Shown here one piece after another: positions 1 through 4,344 of a stretch of 6,472 nt of DNA. The notes below the pieces were generated by a model that was given only the letters and a program-made list of their open reading frames with translations, ran no database searches and was not told the origin of the DNA. Position 1 is the stretch's first letter, and each line of letters opens with the position of its first letter. The stretch comes from Streptococcus oralis (lineage in GTDB: Bacteria; Bacillota; Bacilli; Lactobacillales; Streptococcaceae). Position numbers and translations under genes: made by a program. The stretch lies in assembly GCA_905370255.1 (NCBI GenBank), contig CAJPKC010000069.1:1-6472 (forward strand). Reading direction: 5' to 3'.

Positions 1-344
1 GCAGTCATAGGGTCAAGTTTCTTAATTCTTAATTTTTCAAATCTCCTAGAAATAACAGTACGTGTAACGCCAAATTCTGTTGCTATCTTATTAAGACTTT
101 TATTTTCTTGATAGTACATGGTTTCTAGTTTTGCTTTTAGTTCATTCTCGGTTAGTCCTAATTTATATTCTAAGTAGTTTAACTTGTTGACATCTCTTGT
201 CTTAATCCCAAGAGCTTTCATCCATTTTCTAAGAGTTATAGGTGACTTAATGCCAAGCTCTTGGCAACATTCTTCAAGAGTAAGCTCTTGGGTATAGTAC
301 AGATGTGCTATAATTTCTTTTGTTGGTCTATCAATTTTTTTCAT
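1..344 (-). CDS. Partial protein with two helix-turn-helix motifs (C-terminus outside window)
   Basis: The reading frame is open from the ATG at 344 to the left edge, 114 codons, so the C-terminus is missing. The start has a good ribosome site (TGGAG about 6 bases upstream). Two helix-turn-helix units are visible: residues 21-46 (LTLEECCQELGIKS then LRKWMKALGI) and residues 82-108 (KSLNKIATEFGVTRTVISRR). A charged linker that is probably helical separates them. Tandem units of this style occur in DNA-recognition parts of phage homing endonucleases (HNH or GIY-YIG type) and in some transposase or regulator proteins; the diagnostic C-terminal part is not visible, so no function is assigned. It sits beyond the lysogeny operon on the same strand, where streptococcal phages often carry accessory genes before the integrase. 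A possible minus-strand -10 (TATACT, 377-372) lies upstream inside a large inverted repeat, so it may be transcribed and regulated separately from the lysogeny operon. Confidence 0.75.
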   Translation of the reverse strand, partial: MKKIDRPTKEIIAHLYYTQELTLEECCQELGIKSPITLRKWMKALGIKTRDVNKLNYLEYKLGLTENELKAKLETMYYQENKSLNKIATEFGVTRTVISRRFEKLRIKKLDPMT

Positions 345-372
345 TTTTTACTCCATTCTGTGGTAAAATAGA

Positions 373-412
373 GTATAGTAAAACAATCTAAAAATTAGGT
401 GTTTTGCTATAC
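373..412. repeat. Large inverted repeat upstream of the double-HTH gene
   Basis: The arm GTATAGTAAAACA (373-385) pairs with TGTTTTGCTATAC (400-412) over 13 positions, with one G-T wobble (379/406). After a one-base bulge (386) the inner bases 387-391 pair with 395-399, with one more wobble (387/399), leaving an AAA loop. The wobbles are stable G-U pairs only in RNA read from the plus strand. The repeat overlaps the likely minus-strand -10 of the double-HTH gene, so it may equally be a dyad operator. Function is unknown. Confidence 0.7.
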
Positions 413-420
413 AACTGACC

Positions 421-466
421 GCCTCACGCTCAGACTCGCCAAAGTTTGAGAGCGTGGGGCTTTTTT
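421..466 (+). terminator. Intrinsic terminator reading rightward, at the 3' end of the leftward lysogeny operon
   Basis: GCCTCACG (421-428) pairs with CGTGGGGC (453-460). The inner CTCAGACT (429-436) pairs with AGTTTGAG (443-450), with bases 451-452 bulged and loop CGCCAA. Six T bases follow at 461-466. The two wobble pairs (424/457 and 433/446) are G-U in plus-strand RNA. In the minus direction the hairpin follows the lipoprotein stop codon but has no T-run after it, so it works best for rightward transcription. It may still mark the end of the leftward operon. Confidence 0.75.
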
Positions 467-932
467 ATTTGTCTAAAACCATTTTACCGTTTTGCTCCTG
501 TGCAATGACTTTCGCATTAGCATCTAAAACGATAAGGTTTGGAGCTTTAAAGTTTGGGTCATACTGTCTAAGCTCATTCTCTCCAGACTGTTTTATTTTA
601 AGCATACCGTCAACCATAGGTTGAGCCTGTTTAATCTGTTCATCGGTTAGGGCGTCTGAAATAGTGATTGCTATATCTTTCTCAGTTGAATTAACAGACG
701 CTTTAGGATCAACTCCATGTACCCATGCTTTAAAATTTTCCACAAAAACATCATAAGCAGAACGTCCTTGTAAAACATCACTAGAAGAAGTTGAAGAAGT
801 CGATGCTTTACTTGATGATGAGACTTGTTCCGCGCTTTGTTCTTGACTTTGGTCCGTATCTGCTTCTTGCTGACTGCACCCAGCGATAAATAGAGTTAGT
901 ATTGCTACTGCTGCAAATGTTACCTTTTTCAT
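465..932 (-). CDS. Small secreted lipoprotein of the lysogeny operon
   Basis: The 155-residue product has a lipoprotein signal peptide: MKK start, hydrophobic core at residues 4-17 and lipobox IAGC with the lipidated cysteine at 19, so the mature protein should be anchored outside the cell membrane. Residues 20-52 form a Gln/Glu/Ser-rich flexible linker. Residues 53-155 form a mixed helix/strand domain ending in an LIVLDANAKVIAQEQNGK segment that looks like a beta hairpin. The ATG has a strong upstream GGGAGG. It lies 13 bases downstream of the metallopeptidase gene and is probably expressed from the repressor promoter in the lysogen. Known lipoproteins at this position, such as Ltp of Streptococcus thermophilus phage TP-J34, block superinfecting phage DNA entry, but the Ltp-type repeats are not seen here. 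Superinfection exclusion or another lysogenic-conversion role is inference from position and export. Confidence 0.9.
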   Translation of the reverse strand: MKKVTFAAVAILTLFIAGCSQQEADTDQSQEQSAEQVSSSSKASTSSTSSSDVLQGRSAYDVFVENFKAWVHGVDPKASVNSTEKDIAITISDALTDEQIKQAQPMVDGMLKIKQSGENELRQYDPNFKAPNLIVLDANAKVIAQEQNGKMVLDK

Positions 933-945
933 ATTTTCCTCCCGG

Positions 946-1323
946 CTATCCCACTAGCCTGTAAAATTCATCAATGACCATTAGTTCATCTGTCACTGAT
1001 TTCAGTTTGTGTCGTTCCATAAAATTTAAATAGTTAAAATCTTCCTTGTCTACTCTTTCCAGCTCCTCTCTCAGTAGCGCGTGTATCATGGCCCTGTTAG
1101 CCTCATTCTCGCACTTTATCGGGTTTATAATATAATTAGCCTCGGTATGGTCTAGGTGGCCTAATTCGTGCAATATGACCCTTTTCTGGGCCTCTCTAGT
1201 TAGTGATTTATTTACAAAGATAATCCTCATATCTGAGATTATCATTCCTGGTCGTGGCCATAATTCGTTATCAAAGTAAGCAAGTGTCACTCCCTCGCTG
1301 TCACAAATTTCTTCTATAGTCAT
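946..1323 (-). CDS. immA: ImmA/IrrE-type metallopeptidase, likely cleaves the CI repressor
   Basis: This 125-residue protein carries the zinc metallopeptidase signature HELGH at residues 52-56 (two histidine ligands and the catalytic glutamate). Downstream, ENEAN at 72-76 resembles the ExxAN segment that supplies the third ligand, probably E72, in ImmA/IrrE proteins. In ICEBs1, ImmA cleaves the repressor ImmR to trigger induction; the same role is inferred here because the gene follows a repressor that lacks its own peptidase domain. Its ATG overlaps the repressor stop codon (ATGA, 1323-1320), which suggests translational coupling, with a weak AAGG ribosome site. The length is close to the usual short phage form, and the C-terminal region (about 100-125) is acidic and helical. 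It acts in the cytoplasm. The family call is firm and the target is inferred. Confidence 0.93.
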   Translation of the reverse strand: MTIEEICDSEGVTLAYFDNELWPRPGMIISDMRIIFVNKSLTREAQKRVILHELGHLDHTEANYIINPIKCENEANRAMIHALLREELERVDKEDFNYLNFMERHKLKSVTDELMVIDEFYRLVG

Positions 1324-1712
1324 AATCTGCCTTGTAAGTAAATTTCTATTATGTTTTTAATCGCTTGTATATCGTTTTCTGTCAATGGCTTGCCGTCAAA
1401 AGTCTTTGCACTTTCTGCCAGCTTGCGTAGGTCTGTTTCTGAGTAGCCGGTTTCAGTGGTTGCTTCCCGTTCCCGTGGTACATCATACCCCATGAGCCAG
1501 GCTTCTGACACGTTAAAAGTTAGAGCAAGCAAAGCCAGCCGTCTTTGGTCGGGTGCTTGTACACCATTCACATATTGCGAGATAGCACTTTTGCCAAGTT
1601 TGACACCTAATTTTTCTTGATAAGGTTTTGAATTATTGAAGATATCTACCTGTTTCCAGTTCTTTTCTTCCATTAATTGCCGTATTCTATCCGCTGTTTC
1701 GTACTTTCTCAT
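1320..1712 (-). CDS. cI: CI-type (ImmR-like) phage repressor without peptidase domain
   Basis: The 130-residue protein has an N-terminal XRE helix-turn-helix (about residues 5-72): ADRIRQLMEEKNW, then a recognition region around KSAISQYVNGVQAPDQRRL, then the LALTFNVSEAWLMGYD helix typical of phage CI proteins. Residues 85-130 form a short helical tail (LTENDIQAIKNIIEIYL) and contain no S24/LexA self-cleavage domain. The start at 1712 is chosen because AAGGAG lies 9 bases upstream. An upstream in-frame ATG at 1805 would add 31 hydrophobic, atypical residues and would run through the promoter. The protein should bind the GTTCA N7 TGAAC operators in the divergent intergenic region, holding lytic genes off and regulating itself. 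Induction probably depends on the downstream metallopeptidase. Confidence 0.92.
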   Translation of the reverse strand: MRKYETADRIRQLMEEKNWKQVDIFNNSKPYQEKLGVKLGKSAISQYVNGVQAPDQRRLALLALTFNVSEAWLMGYDVPREREATTETGYSETDLRKLAESAKTFDGKPLTENDIQAIKNIIEIYLQGRL

Positions 1713-1738
1713 TTTGATCAACTCCTTATTTCTACTAT

Positions 1739-1747
1739 AGTATATCA
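1739..1747 (-). promoter_or_regulatory. Extended -10 of the leftward lysogeny promoter
   Basis: On the minus strand the sequence reads TGATATACT, a TGn extended -10 followed by TATACT. No good -35 is seen about 17 bases upstream, which is usual for extended -10 promoters. Transcription would start near 1732, shortly before the AAGGAG of the repressor gene (1727-1722). A 10-bp palindrome (TACTATAGTA, 1733-1742) overlaps the -10. Confidence 0.6.
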
Positions 1748-1774
1748 CAATATTTGAAAAATAAAAATAAAAAA

Positions 1775-1791
1775 GTTCAAGAATTATGAAA
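1775..1791. promoter_or_regulatory. Operator copy 1 (imperfect)
   Basis: GTTCA AGAATTA TGAAA matches the GTTCA N7 TGAAC pattern at 9 of 10 half-site positions. It lies just upstream of the rightward promoter's -35 and upstream of the leftward promoter's -35 region, a position from which a bound repressor could block one and activate or leave free the other. Confidence 0.6.
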
Positions 1792-1798
1792 AAAACTG

Positions 1799-1827
1799 TT
1801 GACAAAGTTCACGGTGCATGTTATACT
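1799..1827 (+). promoter_or_regulatory. Rightward early (lytic) promoter driving cro
   Basis: The -35 TTGACA (1799-1804) and -10 TATACT (1822-1827) are separated by exactly 17 bases, close to the sigma-A consensus. Transcription should start near 1834, about 44 bases before the cro ATG. Operator copies lie just upstream, within the spacer and in the leader, so repressor binding would shut it off. It is the only strong plus-strand promoter I see and probably feeds the whole rightward early gene set. Confidence 0.88.
1807..1823. promoter_or_regulatory. Operator copy 2 (one good half-site) in the promoter spacer
   Basis: GTTCA CGGTGCA TGTTA keeps a perfect left half-site and a weak right half-site (the TG of TGAAC). 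It fills the spacer of the rightward promoter. The weak half overlaps the -10, so promoter sequence may constrain it. Confidence 0.45.
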
Positions 1828-1842
1828 TTAACCATAAACAAA

Positions 1843-1859
1843 GTTCATGAATCGTGAAC
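1843..1859. promoter_or_regulatory. Operator copy 3 (perfect half-sites) in the cro leader
   Basis: GTTCATGAATCGTGAAC has two perfect half-sites, GTTCA and TGAAC, with a 7-base spacer. It lies about 10-26 bases after the predicted rightward start site and before the cro ribosome site. Bound repressor or Cro would block promoter escape. Confidence 0.75.
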
Positions 1860-1877
1860 ATAGAAAGGAGCTATAAT

Positions 1878-2102
1878 ATGAGCAATGACTACTCAAAGCT
1901 GTTAGGTGCGATCACAGAGAAAATGGGAACGCAACTGGCATTTGCTGAAGCTATGGGCGTATCAGAGCGCAGTATCTCGCTTAAATTGAATAACAAGGTA
2001 TCTTGGAAAGATAGCGAAATTTCAAAAGCGGTTGAAGTGCTTGGTCTTGATCCTAAAGATATCCCAGCTTATTTTTTTAAATATAAAGTTCATGAAGCGT
2101 GA
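1878..2102 (+). CDS. cro: Cro-like regulator, DUF739 family
   Basis: This 74-residue protein has a helix-turn-helix (TQLAFAEAMGVSERSISLKLNN, about residues 18-39) followed by the conserved WKDSEISKAVEVLGLDPKDIPAYFF segment typical of DUF739 proteins, which occupy the Cro position in many Firmicutes phages. It is first on the rightward transcript and should compete with the repressor for the operators, tipping the switch to the lytic pathway. The start at 1878 is chosen for AAAGGAG (1864-1870) 7 bases upstream. An in-frame GTG at 1854 lies within operator copy 3 and has no ribosome site. The stop codon is inside operator copy 4. Confidence 0.9.
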   Translation: MSNDYSKLLGAITEKMGTQLAFAEAMGVSERSISLKLNNKVSWKDSEISKAVEVLGLDPKDIPAYFFKYKVHEA

Positions 2103-2104
2103 AC
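2088..2104. promoter_or_regulatory. Operator copy 4 overlapping the end of cro
   Basis: GTTCATGAAGCGTGAAC differs from operator copy 3 at a single central base and has both perfect half-sites. It covers the last cro codons and the stop. No clear promoter overlaps it, so it could act as a roadblock or in repressor looping to the sites about 245 bases upstream. Confidence 0.65.
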
Positions 2105-2134
2105 TTTCGGGAGTGAATAGAAAGGAGAAAGATA

Positions 2135-2386
2135 ATGTTTCAACTGAAATTTAGTGATATTGAAGAAGCTAGAGAGTATGCTTTGTTGGATAAAGTAACA
2201 GAACTACCATTAAGCACACAAGCGTTATTTCTTCATGTTATTCTCAACGGAATATTTGAACATGGAAAGATTTTGAACATTAAAACCTTAGCAAGAACAA
2301 TCGGAGCATCAGATGGAGATATAAAACTCTTAACGGACGAAAAGTTTTACAAAGAAGTGAAAGGGGTAGCGGGTGAAGATAAATGA
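2135..2386 (+). CDS. Small winged-helix-like phage protein (replisome-organizer N-domain-like)
   Basis: This 83-residue protein follows cro by 32 bases and has a strong AAAGGAG site 7 bases before the ATG. Residues 25-72 (LPLSTQALFLHVILNGIFEHGKI, then LARTIGASDGDIKLLTDEKF; described here in two parts) resemble the winged helix at the N-terminus of phage replisome organizers, where a helix reading ALYxHL leads to an IGASExDLKxL element. No C-terminal domain is present. It ends 14 bases inside the following initiator gene, which suggests coupled expression. A role as an accessory replication or regulatory DNA-binding protein is inference; it may also be an uncharacterised small early protein. 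Confidence 0.8.
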   Translation: MFQLKFSDIEEAREYALLDKVTELPLSTQALFLHVILNGIFEHGKILNIKTLARTIGASDGDIKLLTDEKFYKEVKGVAGEDK

Positions 2387-3191
2387 AGTGAGAAACAACG
2401 TTTTTTATCAATTTCCGAAATGGTTGCTTGAAGAAGAATACAAGCATTTGAGTATACGAGCCAAAATTGTATATATGCTGGTATTTGACAGAAGAACATA
2501 CTCTATCAGAAACAATTGGTATGACAAGAATGGAGATGTCTACGTCTATTTCACAATAGAAGAACTAATGGAAACATTATCTTGTAGCCGTCAAACTATT
2601 ATAAATGCCAAGAAAGAGTTAAATGATTGTGGACTGATTAAAGAAGTATATCAAGGGTTAAATAGACCCAATCGGATTTACATTTTCGGGAGTCTAGAAA
2701 ATAGACCCCTAGAAGTCCAGAATTTAGACGCAGGGAGTCTAGAAAATAGACCCCTAGAAGTCCAGAATTTAGACGCAATCAATACTAAATATATCAAGAC
2801 TAAATATAACAATACTAAAGTCATCAACACAGACGATGACGCTGGTCAAAAATCTTTTTCAAAGATTATCAAAGACAGCAACATCAAAATTAATGAACGT
2901 CACACTCAAATGCTAATGGACTATATCGCATTAGATCACTTTACAATCCCTATGATCCAGTACGCGGTAGAAAAGACTGAAGATGCAGGCTCTACCAGTT
3001 TTAACTATCTAAAAGCAATTTTAGAAAATTGGAAGAAAGAGGGTTTTACCTCACTTGAAGAAGTCGAGGAGCATGACCGTAAGAGGCTGGTTAAACAAAC
3101 CAAAAAAGAAGCCAGCCCTTACCCTATCAAAAACCCAGTATTCAGTCCTTACACGGACTTGCTACCCTGGGAAGAAGATGAGGAGGGATAG
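2373..3191 (+). CDS. Phage replication initiator (RepA_N domain with DnaD-like C-terminus)
   Basis: The 272-residue protein starts at GTG 2373, with AAGGGG 6 bases upstream, and overlaps the previous gene. Residues 9-105 match the RepA_N initiator pattern: FYQFPKWLL, LSIRAKIVYMLVFDR, NNWYDKNGDVYVYFTIEELM and a helix-turn-helix CSRQTIINAKKELNDCGLI. Residues 161-230 look like the DnaD C-terminal domain, including the YxxxIxxxW motif (Y212, I216, W220) used for DNA and loader contacts. The domains are joined by a linker (106-150) coded by a tandem 45-bp repeat and an AT-rich array that may be the origin itself. The protein should bind the origin, open it and recruit the DnaC-like loader coded next. 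A charged, Pro-rich tail (240-272) follows. Confidence 0.9.
   Translation: MKINEVRNNVFYQFPKWLLEEEYKHLSIRAKIVYMLVFDRRTYSIRNNWYDKNGDVYVYFTIEELMETLSCSRQTIINAKKELNDCGLIKEVYQGLNRPNRIYIFGSLENRPLEVQNLDAGSLENRPLEVQNLDAINTKYIKTKYNNTKVINTDDDAGQKSFSKIIKDSNIKINERHTQMLMDYIALDHFTIPMIQYAVEKTEDAGSTSFNYLKAILENWKKEGFTSLEEVEEHDRKRLVKQTKKEASPYPIKNPVFSPYTDLLPWEEDEEG
2688..2777 (+). repeat. Two exact 45-bp tandem repeats built of four iteron-like units
   Basis: Bases 2688-2732 are repeated exactly at 2733-2777, coding GSLENRPLEVQNLDA twice. Each 45-bp unit holds two related elements, AGTCTAGAAAATAGACCC and AGTCCAGAATTTAGACGC, starting at 2691, 2714, 2736 and 2759, so four elements are spaced 22-23 bases apart, roughly two helical turns. 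The first type contains the perfect dyad GTCTA N5 TAGAC. A partial copy (AATAGACCC) precedes at 2661-2669. The layout is iteron-like, and I infer binding by the initiator that this gene codes. Confidence 0.8.
2784..2828 (+). repeat. AT-rich 15-bp repeat array, candidate DNA-unwinding element
   Basis: ACTAAATATATCAAG (2784), ACTAAATATAACAAT (2799) and a weaker ACTAAAGTCATCAAC (2814) form a 15-bp array directly after the iteron-like repeats. The stretch 2778-2822 is 80% A+T. Position and composition fit the melting region of an iteron origin. It also codes the low-complexity NTKYIKTKYNNTK linker, so protein-level repetition is an alternative reading. Confidence 0.6.
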
Positions 3192-3194
3192 CCT

Positions 3195-3989
3195 ATGGAT
3201 CTACCGCTTGTCTATCACATCAACGAACAAGAGACTTGTGAAATACATCAATGTTTTAAGTGGTCGTTAAATGATGATGTACCGCTACAGGATGAACGGA
3301 ACAGAACCTTTTGTCCGGAATGTCAAAGGGAGAAAATGGCGCGTGAAGAAGAGCAGAAAATCGGTCAAGCTCACACAGCTACTATCTTGCGCAAGACTTA
3401 CGACGTGCTGGATAAAAACAGCATCGTGCCTAGCGGACTAAAAGAAGCGAATTTTAAAAACTTTATGGTTACGAATCCAATTGACCGTGAAGCAAAGAAT
3501 TACGCTTTGCGCTTGGTATCACATTACTTACACGACGGCAAAGGTAACGCTCTGATAATGGGCAAGGCTGGACGCGGTAAGTCACATCTAGCGATGGCGA
3601 TAGCAAGTAAGCTAAACGCTGACTGGAAAGCAAACAAACTACCAAAGAGCATACTATTTGTTAACTTGCCAGCCTTATTTATCAAAATTCAAAATTCTTT
3701 CAACCGTAAAGAGGGAATGACTAGCAACGAATGGCTGGAGCTACTCAAAAAAGTTGACTATCTGATCCTGGACGACCTCGGACGATCTGACAACGCACAA
3801 TGGAAGCAAGACTTTCTGTACAGCTTGTTAGACGAGCGAGAAGCAACAATCATCACGACGAACCTTGTAGGATCAGAAATGAAGTCACTCTTTGAAACTG
3901 GTCTAGTAAGTCGCATAACCAAAGGTGGACGGGACCTTTACTTTAAATACCCGGACAACGCAGAAGACAGGAGGAAATTGCCGTTTTGA
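3195..3989 (+). CDS. DnaC-like AAA+ helicase loader with N-terminal zinc motif
   Basis: The 264-residue protein begins 3 bases after the initiator stop with a GAGGAGGGA site. The N-terminus has a likely zinc-binding cluster, C15, H18, C20 and C40-P-E-C43, as in many phage DnaC-like proteins. The AAA+ domain follows: Walker A GKAGRGKS (123-130), Walker B YLILDD (189-194), sensor TTN (221-223) and a candidate arginine finger in VSR (R240). It should load the replicative helicase (host, since none is coded in the window) at the origin opened by the upstream initiator, using ATP. Length is normal for the family. DnaI-type loader is an equivalent name. Confidence 0.92.
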   Translation: MDLPLVYHINEQETCEIHQCFKWSLNDDVPLQDERNRTFCPECQREKMAREEEQKIGQAHTATILRKTYDVLDKNSIVPSGLKEANFKNFMVTNPIDREAKNYALRLVSHYLHDGKGNALIMGKAGRGKSHLAMAIASKLNADWKANKLPKSILFVNLPALFIKIQNSFNRKEGMTSNEWLELLKKVDYLILDDLGRSDNAQWKQDFLYSLLDEREATIITTNLVGSEMKSLFETGLVSRITKGGRDLYFKYPDNAEDRRKLPF

Positions 3990-4132
3990 TTGACAAAATG
4001 ATTGAGGGCTTCGAAGCTACTTGCTACGAGCTTTCAGACGAAATGAAAACCAAGCTACTAGCTAGTGATCCGGATAGTGCCAGAGGTAAAATCATGGACC
4101 TGTACGCTTGCCGTTTAGCTGGTAGAGCATAA
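3986..4132 (+). CDS. 48-residue hypothetical phage protein, TTG start
   Basis: The frame opens at TTG 3986, overlapping the loader stop by 4 bases (TTGA), with AGGAGG (3969-3974) 11 bases upstream. An in-frame ATG at 3998 would be 23 bases from that site and is the alternative, giving 44 residues. The product is mostly helical and acidic near the start (MIDKMIEGFEATCYELSDEM) and has two cysteines, C13 and C42. No known family is recognised. Its tight link to the loader suggests an early replication-related or regulatory role, which is inference. Confidence 0.6.
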   Translation: MIDKMIEGFEATCYELSDEMKTKLLASDPDSARGKIMDLYACRLAGRA

Positions 4133-4167
4133 AAAAGACCCCTTGGAGAAGGGAACTCCAAGCGGTC
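4131..4167 (-). terminator. Hairpin with T-tail on the minus strand (leftward terminator)
   Basis: CTTGGAG (4142-4148) pairs perfectly with CTCCAAG (4156-4162) around loop AAGGGAA. The stem extends past one C-C mismatch by GACC (4137-4140) with GGTC (4164-4167). The A6 run at 4131-4136 becomes T6 after the hairpin on the minus strand, the layout of an intrinsic terminator for leftward RNA. On the plus strand no T-run follows, so the rightward early transcript should pass through. Confidence 0.6.
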
Positions 4168-4199
4168 AAGAGATAAAACTTTTCTAAAGGAATTATAAC

Positions 4200-4343
4200 A
4201 TGACGAGGAATAAAAATCAATGGCGACCGCGCATTATTAACATCATGTCAGACGGTAGCCAGGTAGACGATTTAACATGGTACACGATACCAAAAGATAG
4301 CGGTTATTATAACGCGATCAGACGAATCAATAAGGAGATTTAA
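4200..4343 (+). CDS. 47-residue hypothetical phage protein
   Basis: ATG 4200 has an AAAGGA site 8 bases upstream and the frame runs to TAA 4341-4343. The product is small and basic (MTRNKNQWRPRIINIMSDGS, then a DLTWYTIPKDSGYYNAIRRI segment) and reads like a compact folded domain with several aromatic residues. No family is recognised. It sits between the leftward-facing hairpin and the membrane-protein gene, whose ribosome site (AAGGAG, 4332-4337) lies in its last codons, so both are probably translated from the same early mRNA. DNA or RNA binding is conceivable from its charge, but unproven. Confidence 0.7.
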   Translation: MTRNKNQWRPRIINIMSDGSQVDDLTWYTIPKDSGYYNAIRRINKEI

Positions 4344-4344
4344 A

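Noticed and set aside
781..830. Ser-rich low-complexity DNA in the lipoprotein gene, considered as a repeat array
   Set aside because: It codes an ordinary flexible linker after a lipobox, with no regular unit length.
1713..1805. N-terminal extension of the repressor to an ATG at 1805
   Set aside because: The added residues are hydrophobic and atypical, the DNA contains the promoters and an operator, and the ATG at 1712 has an ideal AAGGAG site.
1854..1877. GTG start for cro at 1854
   Set aside because: It lies inside operator copy 3 and has no ribosome site. ATG 1878 has AAAGGAG at 7 bases.
3055..3270. 71-codon plus-strand frame across the initiator/loader junction
   Set aside because: It is a shadow of two well-supported genes in other frames, with basic, patternless composition.
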